From NCBI RefSeq assembly GCF_001949145.1, contig NW_019091367.1, positions 861,151 through 925,150 of the forward strand: DNA of 64,000 bases, given 5' to 3'. The notes beneath the pieces are model-generated. The model was not told where the DNA came from, searched no databases, and was given only the letters and a program-made list of their open reading frames with translations. The translations under genes and the position numbers were made by a program. This stretch comes from Acanthaster planci. Lineage: Eukaryota; Echinodermata; Asteroidea; Valvatida; Acanthasteridae. Each line of letters opens with the position of its first letter. Position 1 is the first letter of the stretch. This document shows, in pieces, positions 25,801 to 37,600 of the stretch.

Positions 25801-26525
25801 CTCCATGCCCATCCCAACCAATTTTGTTCCAGTATGAGTAATGTGCTATGAAATATAAAAATTTATTCAAATGGCCTAAAAATGAGTGAAAAAAAATGAG
25901 CAGAGGAGAACTGCTGGAATGCTAACAGCCCCAGACATGCCAGAACTGTGGGGTTCAATGGCCACCATGCTCCCACACCATGCCACAGGCCACACCACAC
26001 ATACGATGAATCCTACCCCTACAACTGTGGGGTTCAATGGCCACCATGCTCCCACACCATGCCACAGGCCACACCACACATACGACGAATCGTACCCCGT
26101 GGGATGGGACGAGCCCCAGTCTGGGGAATGGATTAAGATATATAAAATTACATTAAACTTTAAGCCCAAACAAACAAACAAACAAACAAACAAACAAACA
26201 AACAAACAAACAAACAAACACATTAATTCAAATATGACAAAGCCTTTAATGCCCCCCCCAAAAAAAACCCTGAGATTGAAAGATTTCATTGAAGAAACGT
26301 ACGACAAACATTACCCTGTTTAATGCTGAGCCCTGCCTGGTCAATGCCAGTCATGCACGCTAATTGCTATTGCTAACATTCCATTGCCTACCTTGTTCCT
26401 TGGCTAAATTTTCCATGAGTTTTGTAATTAATCGTCAAAATTTTGACGGCGTCCTTCAGGTGGACTTTACCCTGTTCGAGGTATCTCAACGTCCGCCTCA
26501 GCGGAAAACGGCCTTTCATAGGCAT
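22896..26525 (-). CDS. MRPS25: mitochondrial small ribosomal subunit protein mS25
   Basis: Component of the mitochondrial 28S small ribosomal subunit, encoded in the nucleus and imported into the matrix. Four exons on the minus strand: 26525-26392, 24704-24598, 24035-23948 and 23106-22896. Phases agree and the total is 540 nt, 179 aa plus stop (human is about 173 aa). Diagnostic segments: N-terminus [20 protein letters not shown] (residues 1-20), [13 protein letters not shown] and [11 protein letters not shown] in exon 2, [11 protein letters not shown] in exon 3, and [17 protein letters not shown] plus [19 protein letters not shown] in exon 4. The C-terminal tail after the conserved KY is longer than in human and ends GVRPDS. 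The paired cysteines of the C-terminal region (CIC) are present. Intron 1 (24705-26391) carries a tRNA-like SINE, a 79-bp duplication and a CAAA microsatellite. Intron 3 carries a CCCAA-rich tract. The gene is divergent from ARMC10. Confidence 0.96.
23467..23560. repeat. (CCCAA)n tract in MRPS25 intron 3
   Basis: About 94 bases made of CCCAA, CCCCAA and CTCCAA units. A simple repeat of telomere-like composition but not a canonical TTAGGG array. Confidence 0.9.
24930..25010 (+). mobile_element. tRNA-like SINE head in MRPS25 intron 1
   Basis: A-box-like TGAGTGGTCAAGCGGTTGCG and a perfect B-box GGTTCGAGACC, spaced as in a Ser/Leu-type tRNA. It does not close into a full cloverleaf with a good acceptor stem, and it is followed by a T-rich stretch. 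Read as a tRNA-derived repeat rather than a working tRNA. Confidence 0.5.
25944..26098. repeat. 79-bp tandem duplication in MRPS25 intron 1
   Basis: AACTGTGGGGTTCAATGGCC begins at 25944 and again at 26023; the two copies are nearly identical through 'CCACACCACACATACGA'. Recent local duplication. Confidence 0.9.
26167..26220. repeat. (CAAA)n microsatellite
   Basis: About 13 uninterrupted CAAA units in MRPS25 intron 1. Confidence 0.95.
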
Positions 26526-26891
26526 TGTAAATTTAATTCTTCAATACACTCAACAGCAACTACGTTAAAGACATGAAAGAGGACAGTCCGGGGTTCGAGC
26601 ATGCATCTCTCAGCTCAACAGTACTGTACTAAATATAGGCCTACGATTGGACCGGACCTCAACTTTCCAACTTTGGAAATGGGAAACGTTGAGGGCGTCA
26701 GTTTTGGAAAGCATAACAAATTAATTTCAATATTACTGCTTTTTGATGATTAAATTTTCCTGTTTTTTGCTTCAAAAATACAATTTTAAACTTCGAATGT
26801 ATACAATTTAATCTACCATATAAGTATTAGTTTGAATTTGCATATTTTTTGAACAGTTTGTCAACTAATCAGCACTATCCGAAAGAGCCTG
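26526..26891. promoter_or_regulatory. shared bidirectional promoter MRPS25 / ARMC10
   Basis: Only 366 bases separate the start codons of MRPS25 (minus) and ARMC10 (plus). The interval must therefore hold both 5'UTRs and probably one bidirectional core promoter. No TATA box in a convincing position was seen. A CAAGATGGCTGC motif at 26900-26911, just past the interval, overlaps the second in-frame ATG of ARMC10 and resembles the YY1 site (CAAGATGGCGGC), which is common at starts of nuclear genes for mitochondrial products. The bidirectional role is inference. Confidence 0.6.
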
Positions 26892-29800
26892 ATGATTCGC
26901 AAGATGGCTGCGCCTATGAGTTTTCTACCGCGAGTAATAATCGGGGCAACAACTTTCGCTGTTGTGGTTGCTGGGACTTTTTATCTGTATTATAGATCTA
27001 GACACATTTTCAGGAGGAAACCGTCGAAAGCACTGTCTCCAGATAAACCTACTTCAAGTCAATATCTTGACAGCACAACAGGTGAAATAATTTATTCGTG
27101 TCTCTGCCCAGTTTCCGGTCATGCAGATACCTACATGTCCGCATGGAGCTATAGCTCCATGATGTCCGGTGATGTCATATGTTATGACATGTAGGCCTTT
27201 TTTGTGTTGCAAGGAGTCCTCACTGATTGAGGAGAACAATGAAATCAGATTCAATGCAATCTCCAGGCGGGGCATGGGGTTTGAGTATTTTATTTCGATT
27301 TGAGAAGAGTGTGTCATGTGTGTGGTGCACGTGTGATGTATTCACTTTCCTACTCTGGTCTGCAAGCAAAGAACAAGACTTCAGTCAAAGCCATTTTGAC
27401 CATAGAAAACTGTGTTGCCCTGGTTGAAATGGAGGCAACGGGTTTGCTAAAGTGTACAGAAACACTTTGAATATAAGTTTAGACTCAGGACGTGGGCTTG
27501 ATATTGTTTTGATGGAGTGAAATAGTTTCAGTGACAAAAAGCATGCAGTATCTTTTGATAGTTCCAACAGGAGAGAGTCTAATCGCTCCCATGGTGCACC
27601 ATTGGAGGGGATGGGGCTAGGCCTACTGTTCCTGCATGATGTACATGAGCAGACATTTCATACTTTCAATGTCACTTAATTTACATTGGCACACCATGAT
27701 GATGTACATGTATGCTCTGTGCTAGCATTCTATTGTGGCCTATAAGCATTTTGTTGTGGTGGATGTTAAACAGAGAGAGCAGCTGGTACATTTTGCTCCA
27801 TCCATCATTATCCTAGTCTGCTTCCTTTCTTGTGGTTAAATTTATAGCCATCTTGACTTCTAATTTGTTTCTGTCTAGCTACAAATGCAAATCTAAAACT
27901 GGTTTGATGAACTGAGAGGAGCTAGTACTTCTTTAGTAAGGGAGTCCAGAAAAATCCATCTGCAATCTTGGAAGTCGTTGGGTTGAAAAATGATATATCA
28001 CGGGATACGTGTGCAATTTGAAATAAGCTGTTCCAGTTCAAGTCACATGTCATTTTAATCTGGCATCTGTAATCTGTCATGCTTTAGAGGAAGCTGACTA
28101 CCAGAGGGAGGTATTCCAGGCGTTAGCGAGCTACCATGCCGAGAGACATGAGAGAGATAACTCAATAATCAGCTTGATCCTGTTGCTTGAGTCAGATGAT
28201 GAGAGCCAACTGTGCAAAGTGCTGACAACTGTCGCCAACAAAGCAGCATTCACCGAAGAGCAGGTGAGCATGGCAGTCATAGCAAAGGCTAGGGCATGCA
28301 TCCAGACATATTGTCATGTAGTATCCCTTCCAAATCAGTGTTCCAGGTCAAAAGGGAGAAACAACTTCTTGAATATTACTGGAATGTATTTTTGAGATCA
28401 AATGCTTGGGACTTGTGAAACCTATTTCAACCCAAGCCCTCCTAAATGCCTTCAGATCTGGCTTTGAAGTTCTGCATGATTTGATGGAAATACAGAAAAG
28501 CTACTAATTATATCCACTGGACTCAAAGGAGCAATGTTATGGGATTCCTGCACAGTAGTATATTTTGGATTAAGGAAGGTCACTTGGAGAAGTGCTGCAC
28601 CACGGTAATTACGATTATTGGGAGTAGTCTTGTCTTTACACTTACTTCCAATTAGTCCGTCGTTGCCTGAGTAGAGACTTTAATAATCATCGGTACCTTA
28701 CCAGTGGTAATTTGGTACAAATTACAAGGGATGTGTTACTCCTTCAAGTTACACGTAACATGTCTGATTCTTGGCCTCCCCCTGGCCAGAATGCAGTGCG
28801 ATTTGCCGGTGGACTGCCAGTCATAATGAGACTGCTGGAGAGAGACTCTGACCGTGTGAGAACCTGTGCTGCCACCTGCATTGCCAACCTCGCTCTTAAT
28901 AACCACAATCAGCCTGTACTCAAGGTAAAGACATCAGCATGATTGGAAGCGGACGTGAATGCTGGGACTTTAAAGGTCAAGTGTGGTATGTGTCGGTTCA
29001 TGCAGTTAGGGTGAATTGTTGTTGGTTCATGCAGTAAGGGCAAATCGTTAATGCCCAAGTTAGTATCTAGAGCCATCTGAAGAATCGTCAGCATAGCAAC
29101 CGCATCCACTGCATAGCAACCACATCTTTTGAGATTTGTCACTCAATTTTTAGCTGGTGTGCTGTTTTACTTTTTGGAAAGAGCTCTAAAATGTTCATGA
29201 AACTCAGGCTCGTTTGGCCAACTGTATGCCACAAAATTGGAAGCATAGGACAACTTTTGACACCACTATTGGACATTTCATGTGAGAAAATTGACAGCCA
29301 AATCATTTGTCTATGGATCAAAACATCAATTGGTGTTGCCGAAGCCATACACAGTATGACCTGTTTTTTTCCTCATCCCCATTCTCTAGTGTTGTATTCC
29401 AACACTCCTTGCCCTAAGCACTGACCCTCTTCACACCAAGGGCCTCCGGCTGGCCAGCATCCAAGCCCTGGTCAACTTGTCGGTCAGTGGTCAGTGTGGG
29501 GAGCTCTTCAGCTACCCGGGAGCCCTGCACAGCCTCTTTGCACTCATTGGGGACGGTTCAACGTCCCTTGGCCAGCAGGCCCTGCGAGTGCTGGTCAACT
29601 TGTCGGCTGATGAAACAGTGGTGCCAACATTGCTTGGCTTCCAGGTATTTTTCTGACAAAAAGTTGGATTTTCAATCGTTAATCTATTCATAATGGGTCC
29701 CGAAATGTTTCATGTTACTTACATTACACTTCTACTTGCTTTTAACACCTTCCATAATTTCACAACCAACTTGCAGTGATCAGAAAAAGCTAACTTCACA

Positions 29801-30405
29801 AATGAGCAAAAGGTTTTGATGGGAAGTCCTCTCTCACGTCAGCTTATGCTCTCAATAACTTCCTACCTGCAATTAAGAACAATGGGGCACAGCAACTCTG
29901 CCCCTTCAAAACTGTCAGTGCTTACGCTTTTTAGGGGAGGTGTATGCATGTAGATGGTCATCTTAATACATGCTGATGAACTGAAGCAACGAATTTCCAG
30001 ATAATTAAGGACAAAACATTTTTTGTTGTTCTTTAGAAGTGCTACAGATGGTTTAGCTACCCAGGGGGGCATGATTCACCGTTGGAACAGTATTAACTCA
30101 CGGTGTCTTCTCCTTATTCGTCTGCTCAGGTTCCTGGTGATTTTACAACTCAGTTGGAGCCACATCACACCCCGGAATCTCTCCTCAGAATGCTGTCCTT
30201 TCTCATCAACCTGAGAAGTTCGCCTCTCGCATCAGTCGGGGGGAATTCCCAGGTAACGAATGCCTCCCGAGGGTCCAGCTTCCGTGACCTTCTCATCGGG
30301 GGCGCGGACGAGCTGAAGGTTGCAGTGGAGACGCTGGTGCACCATGGCAACACCAACGTGGAACAGCAGGCCAGGAGGCTTCTGGCGATGCTCTCGGCAT
30401 TTTGA
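26892..30405 (+). CDS. ARMC10: armadillo repeat-containing protein 10-like
   Basis: Five plus-strand exons with consistent phases: 26892-27081, 28088-28263, 28790-28924, 29390-29644 and 30130-30405. They total 1032 nt, 343 aa plus stop, equal to the human long isoform as I recall it. Residues 15-34 (VIIGATTFAVVVAGTFYLYY) form a single N-terminal membrane anchor followed by basic residues (RSRHIFRRK), the signal-anchor type used by ARMC10/ARMCX proteins on the outer mitochondrial membrane or ER. The rest is armadillo-type helical repeat: TTVANKAAFTEEQ, GGLPVIMRLLERDSDRVRTC, ATCIANLALNNHNQPVL, SIQALVNLSVSG and ALRVLVNLSADE. Family role: mitochondrial distribution and trafficking. A downstream in-frame ATG at 26904, in a YY1-like context, would give 339 aa. 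Other small membrane-anchored ARM proteins cannot be fully excluded, but length, exon order and the FBXL13 neighbour favour ARMC10. Confidence 0.85.
26900..26911 (+). promoter_or_regulatory. YY1-like motif over the ARMC10 start
   Basis: CAAGATGGCTGC matches the YY1 consensus CAAGATGGCGGC at 11 of 12 positions and contains the in-frame ATG at 26904. YY1 sites overlapping start codons or 5'UTRs are known in genes for ribosomal and mitochondrial products. Whether YY1 binds here is inference. Confidence 0.45.
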
Positions 30406-31227
30406 GGCGCAGCAAGGTGGAAGCCGACGTGCTCCCTGACTCTTGGTTTGTGGTGCAACTTGCTCCTCCTTCAAACAATTTTTTAATGAAATGAATTGTA
30501 GCTTGTAATTGGGGGACGTCTTCATACCCTGGGTGAGTTCTTCCGACAGAATTAATGGTGATCAATAATTTCTTGTAATTCTTGTCAATTTGTTGGAGTT
30601 TGTCAAAATGTATGGAAATCTGCATTACTAGAAGCGGTCGATTCCTTTTATCTTACACTATCACACGAGTGAGTGTACCCAAATATCATTATGTTATCAA
30701 CTATTACGTGTATTCCTAATTTAGAATCTTTCATAACCACCAATCATAGGCCATTGACTTTCGTTAGCATTTCCATTCCCAAGTCATTCTGGGGAGATGT
30801 TTTGTGGTTGTTACATTTTATAAGAATAACAATCACATTAGGTAAGATTGCAGTAACTCGAGGTTTTACCCCTAGGTATCCCAAAACAACCTCTTTGAGG
30901 TAAACCTTGAGTCACCACGTGTTTCGTTTTGCATTCTCCCCTTTATTGAATGGGATCTAATGAACTGAACTAATTTTTGAGGATATATTTTAAAAAGGGG
31001 TAGCCTTGGTTACGCTGGGTGCAAAAGACTGTGGTTTGACAGTTAACGACACAAAGCTTGCTTTTATTTAGACCAAGTTTGAATCTATCTCAATGAAGAA
31101 CTATTGTATATGTAGACTTTGGGAAAACTCACAAAATTAAGTGGATTCAGGCTCAAGTAAGATGTTTTCATGACGTTCATTTATTCACAAAACAGCAGTC
31201 ACTGCATTTCATCTAGAAAGGTATATA

Positions 31228-31233
31228 AATAAA
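31228..31233 (+). promoter_or_regulatory. candidate ARMC10 polyadenylation signal
   Basis: This is the first AATAAA hexamer I found downstream of the ARMC10 stop (30405) on the plus strand. It would imply a 3'UTR of about 0.85 kb. No transcript evidence is available. Confidence 0.3.
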
Positions 31234-32717
31234 TCAAGTCATTTTCTGCTCTATATACAGCACGTACATCATTCCACTTTCAAGAACTCTTTACAAATAG
31301 CCTGTATTATGTACAAAATTATAACACAGCTTTTATCTTACAGTTTTTATGAACAGTTTAAAAGAAATTTATTCAGAAGTGCTTATTTAAATCATGAGTA
31401 TGTATACATTTTATAATTTTTCTATTAATGCAATTGATGCCTGAAACTTGGGCACCCGTGAAAATGCTTTGCAAATCTTAAAGCAATCTTTCCAAGTTGC
31501 TTAGCAGCGTTTTGCACAGATTTGCTTGGTATGCAAGTTTTTCCGTGTTTCTGGCCAAATAGGTCACTGATATATATTAACATTCCTGGCGCTGGCACTC
31601 TGCTGAAATCTGCTTAATAACTTTTAGTTATGCGTGACATTTGATGGAAGTGCCACTTGCTGAGCCTCAGCGTTCGCCGCCTGCAGCTGTCCTGATTTAA
31701 GAGGGCATCCTTTATATATAGCCACTGGCTTTGCATTCAGATTAGCACACGCAACGCTGACATTATGGAGCAAGTAACAAGCACTGTTTGTACTACCTTA
31801 GTTGTATTTAGTGTACATTTGCCATTCTCAACATGAGGCTAACGCATTGAATTTTACTGCACAATAGATTGTGTATGGTAATTTATAATTAGGAGGGGAT
31901 GCCACATGACGAGTCATTAATTCATACAGCCCTCTAGTTTTTTTCTTTCAGGTGGAAACTAGCTTTTTTGCAGCAGAACTGCTGCTATTGTGCTGTACTT
32001 TTGCAAGCCACATGACACTGTACATAATATAGTCCTGTTTAGTTTGCTGTATATAGAAATATCTTTTTAAGTGGTTATGTCAAAGGGTATTTGGATGATT
32101 TGCGTAGTGCTTTTTCTTGATGTCTTGTTTTGGTGGTGGTGTAGAGTTTTGTGTAAGGATAATGGAAGGGATTGTGATGCGGAAAATACTCAAGAGGGGT
32201 TTGGGTAAAGTCTCACGATATGAGATCAGTTGCTTCGAATTTACTACTGCATATTGGAGCTTACACAGAGTTTGAAAAGATTAAAATACAACGTAAATGC
32301 TGCAATAGAAATAGAGTTACTTCTTATGCGCAACAGGTGTTTGGGTAGAATTTCTCAATAATACAAGATCACCACTTTAGACTCACTACTGCAAATTGGG
32401 CCATTTTTTGAAAATTGTGAAGTATGATTAGTGCGCTGCAATGAAATAAGAAGTGTATATGCATATCATGGGGGGGATTTCCTCATTTGTGGTTTCTTTA
32501 AGTTGAGAGTTTTTCCCATGTTGACAGAGTTTTGACCAGTACAGAAATCAATGCAAAAACATGAACACTGGAACCAAGTCAGGGATGACAACAGTCACTC
32601 ATGGCAAGTACAAATTGTATTGAGGAACCTGGCCATGTGAAAATCTACTGGCTGTGGCAAGTGGATTCCATAAGCAAATGTGCTATTTGAAGCCACAGCC
32701 TGTGTCAATGTTTCTGT

Positions 32718-32723
32718 TTTAAT
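32718..32723 (-). promoter_or_regulatory. candidate FBXL13/DRC6 polyadenylation signal (ATTAAA)
   Basis: The minus-strand ATTAAA variant lies about 100 bases past the FBXL13 stop codon (32826). It would give a short 3'UTR and keep the convergent transcripts of ARMC10 and FBXL13 apart. AATAAA hexamers on the minus strand further away (for example near 31180) are alternatives. Confidence 0.35.
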
Positions 32724-32825
32724 CTACATGTATATAAACATAATGGAGTACAACATTAAGACCCGTGTCTAGTTCCTACACACCAACGTAGCATGTTGCA
32801 ACTGGTCGTCTTGAGAGTGCCAACT

Positions 32826-34608
32826 TCATTGATCGGTGGGTGGAGTTTGCTCATCTGCAGTGGGCAGATCAGTAACCCTATCACCTGTGCCATTTTGGGC
32901 CGGATCATGCACGCCCTCTTCAGGTGTCTCAGCATCGGGCGTCACCCTATCTTCAAATTCCTCCCCACCAACAGATTTCTCGCCTTCCGCATTCTTCTTG
33001 CCGTCCGCATCCGTGGTGGAGTAAGAAATCTTGATGCTGGCCTCATACTCCTTTAAGTCTGCCTCCGACACCTTGGGCTGGGACTCAAAGATCCTGCTCA
33101 TCTTGTCCTGAAGCGATGACGTCTGTGTGTATGAATGAAAACAGCTCTGCAGGACAATGTTCCGATTCAAGCATTTTAACTGATCCCACCTTACAAAAAC
33201 TTAAATCTCTGTACTCATACCATCTTCCCTCCAGTTTTATTCTGCACAGACACAATGCATGCCAAGTACAGTAAACTCCGGCTAAGTGGGCACTCTCGGG
33301 ACTCAAGAAATTATGACGACTTACGCGAATGCTGACTTGTGTTGTAAGTTGTCATTTTGCCGACTTACACGTACACATGTACATTATGATTCCTTACACT
33401 AATTCAATGGCTTTGATTTACCCTGGTTTATTTCTACCTCCATGGTCAATCCCAACAAATTTGTTCTCGATTATTATCCTCACGGGCTGCAAATTCGATA
33501 ATTGATTATGTGCCTCTAAGGACGAAGCAAGGATGGCAAGCCATGTGCATATCACGTCACGACTCAACGGTGCAGTACGTATGTACATATACATGATACA
33601 GTTACGGTACAGAAAACATACACTCATCCACACAAGTGCATTGGTTTGTTCAATATAGTCTGGACACCAGACCCGATGATTCTGACTTCCTGATGAATCA
33701 TCATCAAGGGTCGTCAGGGAATCTTTGGGCAGGGAACCAGACTATGTTCAATAAGACGACCCCCAAAATGGACAGAGCGCATGCGTGTAGCACTTGAGGG
33801 GTTACTGGTATAGATGTACTCGCACTGGCCGCATGCGCATGGGACTTGCCACTTGACACTTCTTGGCAACTGTGCCAAGGGAAACTGATACCGAAGCATG
33901 ACTTTTTTTAATGCCGACTTACACAAAAAATTTTGCGGTTTTGTGGAAAAAGGACCGAGAAAAACATGCCAACTTAGACGAAATAACGACCTATAAATGC
34001 CGACTTAGAAATGAAATTTTCAATGGAAATGCGTTACAGACGATTGGGACTTTTGTCAAACGGCCGACTTAGATGATCTGATGAGTTACACGATGCCGAC
34101 TTAGTCGGAGTTCACTGTACGTGTATTTTGTTTTCAAAGCATTAAGTGCGCCTTAGTTTATTTCAGATTGTTTTTAGTCATGCAGTTTTCCCTGGTTGTC
34201 CCTGCATCTATTCCATACCACAGTTTGTTGGGCGTGACGTTTTCAATATGCTGTTTGGCAGAGATCGGTGTTCAAGGCATCTCCTATACGTACACGATCA
34301 TCAAATTGGTAGGCTGAAGGTTTCACAGTTTGTGAGGGAGTTTGGCTGAACATGAACCAAATCACCTGTCCATTCCCATCCTTACCTTATCCTCGTCTTT
34401 GCTCCTCTCGTTCAGGTCTGCCTCCTCGTTCTCTTTGGCTTTCTCTTTTCCTTTCTCCTTCTCTCTTTCCTTTTCCTTCTTCTTCTTGTCGGCTTCCGCC
34501 TTCTGCAGGGCTGCCAGGTAGTCGAAGCCGGGACCGAAGCTGCTGGGTATCGGGTCGTCGCTCCAACTGACCGTTTCGATTTTGGCGGCCAGCTTGGCGT
34601 AGGATGCC
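32826..34608 (-). CDS. FBXL13: FBXL13/DRC6 exons 19-20: charged C-terminal tail
   Basis: Exon 34608-34386 starts with SYAKLAAKIETVSWSDDPIP and SSFGPGFDY, then becomes a Lys/Glu-rich probable coiled coil or single helix (DKKKKEKEREKEKGKEKAKE). Exon 33122-32826 encodes SQPKVSEADLKEYEASIKI and then an acidic, Thr/Pro-rich low-complexity end stopping at 32826. By recall the human tail is shorter and lacks the long KE run. Splice phases support both exons. Confidence 0.88.
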
Positions 34609-37600
34609 CTGGAAAAAGATAGTTGTCGCTTGACGTGAAATGGAAAAGAAGTTTGATGTAGCTTATAGTTGCAGACAGTGAGAATGCCAAATTCCCACTG
34701 ACGGGTGATAATTAAAAGCTTTTCTGGAGCAGGTGAATTACAGTTGCATACGAAGTCACCAGTCTAGATATCTCTCATTGGGCAATTTATGTTACTTTTT
34801 GTTGACAGTCCAATGCAGCATGGTCCAGCTGATCTCTGTGCCTGTAAGCCTTGCTGCTTTCACCGGTGTTTTTGCCATTTTTCTAAAAACTGTTTTCCAA
34901 AGCTTGCGACACTTTGAGTGATCACAGGTGAGCTTTGCAACACCATGCAATGCACCATCAGAGTGCACCGATGGGTTTAGTCTACTGGGGGAAGGGGGGA
35001 CAGGTTAGGGTCCCTGAAAGAGAGACGACTCTTATCCCTTGTTTTTCACACTAATGTGAGGAGGGTGGCTTTTTGGTCAACCAATTTATTTACCTTGCTC
35101 CCCAAAGAGTGTAAAAATCCCCTAAATTTACTCAACCCCCTCAGAAAAATGCCACAAAATGTATATACAGCATTTCTCATTTCTTGACCTCCACACCAAA
35201 AGTGTAGCTTTGAATTTGATCTTGGCCTAATGCCCACTGACTCTTTTTCCAATTGTAAGCTGCTGAGGATGACAAACCAGCTAGGCCAGGATCTCCTGAT
35301 GCATTCAGCAATCTGCACCTGTCAGACTTACTTGGATATGTGCTTGCAGTATAGCATGAGGAGGACCCGCAACCGCTTGCAGCCCTTACGCAGGTACCGG
35401 ATGGACTTGTCGCTGACGTTGACGCAGCCCGAGATGTCCAAGCTGATGAGGTAGTGACAGACCCCGGACAGGTACTGGATGCTCAGATCCGTCAACTGTA
35501 CATGGTGGCAGTAAGAAAGTGTACAAGCTGTCACGAGAGGTGCACTTTAATGAGCAAATTTGGTCAGGAGCGTGCATTTTGGATGCTTGGTGGCGACAAG
35601 GGTCGGACTGGTGGAGGCAATGATTCAGGACCAGCACAGGGATGGTTGTGAAGTTCTCTGATGATGTTTTACAGTCTTGCACGAGTAGCGAAAACCAACT
35701 GGTCTGTCATAGCCAAGTCCATCCTAACTCCCTGTAAGTCGTAGCAAGTCCATCTCAAACCAGTCACAAGTTATCCAGTCTCCAGTCGAATCACAAGCTA
35801 CTCAAGCCAATTGTGACGAAAGCATATCTTTGTCAATCTTCATCCTGCCAGCTGTGTTTCTTGAGAGAGGGTTTGAGACAGGGTCTACGTCAACCCTGCC
35901 ATTGGTGTCGGCTGATTTGGATTGCCTCCGTCTGCTTGTGTTGGCATGCAATCACCCTGCATGTTGCTCATGGCCACTTAAAACCCTTTTGGTGTTTGTA
36001 TGTACCACAGGGCACTGTTACATTTAATTCCAAAAAGAGTCGAGTTTTCAGACCTTCTGACAGCCTCAGGCGAGGGCTCTTGACTGCCCTAGGAGCGATC
36101 TTTTGAAATTTAGCGTGCATGTCAAGACATCCATGAGTACATCTGTGATGTTTCAATTCAATCTCACATATGGGTTTGTTATGATGGTCAGTTACAGTTC
36201 AATCTTTCAAGTTCTTCAACCCATGAAATAGAGAACATGCCAATGAACATCTTTCTAAGTTATGGCCTACCCTACCTCAAATCAAATGTTCATAAAATTG
36301 CTGTTTAAGTGACAAGTCATCAGTAACAGAACTCCCAAAGGGTCGACATGGTACCAAAATGATCTACGACAATAATGAAGAAACTTTGAAGCTGTCCAAC
36401 CCAGTTTAGGGCTAAACAGTCTCCCCCAATAAATTCCCCTCTCTCCTACTTACATGTTTGCAGCCAGCTATGTTGAGCACGGTCAGCCTCCGGCAGCAAA
36501 AGGCCAGGTTCTTGATGGCTCCGTCCGTCAGCTGGGTGCAGTGGGACAGGTCCAGTCGTTCAAGGTCCTTGCACTGCTGGGCGAACTTCTGCACCCCGAG
36601 GTCGGTGATCTGGTAGCACTCCGACAGCGTCACATCCCGCAGGTGGGGGTTGTTGCCCAAGGCTCCCAGACCCTGTGTTGCAATAACAATACGGCGGGGT
36701 GTGTGTGTGAAGTGCACCTATACCCATGCTCGCTATCCCCTCGGTCTTGAAGCGCCCCCTCGCCAGCAAAGAGACAGGCTTGGGGGAAGTCTTTCGGGGG
36801 GGCTAGTGTGTGTGTGCTTGGCGTGAATGCCGAGACTTTCAGCAGTAATTGGTCGCACTCGCTTGGCGGATCTGACACCAAGTGCGCAAGGGTCTGTGAG
36901 TGTACGTTGTGAGTTCCCATCGACTGGGATGTTGCTGCTATGTACAAAAAACCATCTCTTGTTCCTGCAGAGAACTGTCGGTGGGCCTGTGATGTGGTGC
37001 AAACAACGGAGTGTGCACGCACGTTGGTTCACCCGCGAATGGCTGTGTGCGTAGCGTATTTTCTTCGGTACCCATAACCATCTCTAAACACCATCTTGGT
37101 TTCACAGGATGCAGGTTCCAGGGGCCGATTTCATAGAGCTGCTTAAGCACAAAACTTGCTTAAGAGTGAAAAAAACCTTGCTTGACAAATCAGGTTACCA
37201 GCCCAAACTCCATGTGATGTATGTTGCTTTGGAACGTTATTCACCTATTGTTTAGTTAACATGACAATCATATATATTTTAAGCAGGTAACCTTTGTTTT
37301 TTAAGCACGGGTTTTTTGCGCTTAAGCAAATTTTGTGCTTAAACAGGTGTGAATGGCTAAAACTATCTTAGCTTTTTTTGAATAAGCTCAGAGCTCTTTG
37401 ACCAAGTGATCGCCTTCAAAGCAACATACTAGTCCTCATGCATGATTGTTTGCACACAGTAATTATGCCAATATCTAATGTAATTAAGTGGATACTGGGT
37501 GCACAGTGCCAATAAAATTAGGATACAGGGTTCTAGGCCTCTATTGGTGATCAGAAAGAAAGTCCTCGTCAATGGAGTGGATTCTGCTGCATCTTGCCAC

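Larger units (their letters stand above)
30406..32825. other. convergent intergenic region ARMC10 / FBXL13
   Basis: 2.4 kb, AT-rich, between two converging genes. It contains the 3'UTR of ARMC10 (plus) and probably that of FBXL13 (minus). No conserved open frame, tRNA or repeat with clear ends was recognised. Confidence 0.6.

Noticed and set aside
35386-36769. Alternative-frame open frames of about 70-130 codons overlapping FBXL13 exons
   Set aside because: They are shadows of the LRR exons in other frames; the conserved frame is the one with matched splice phases.
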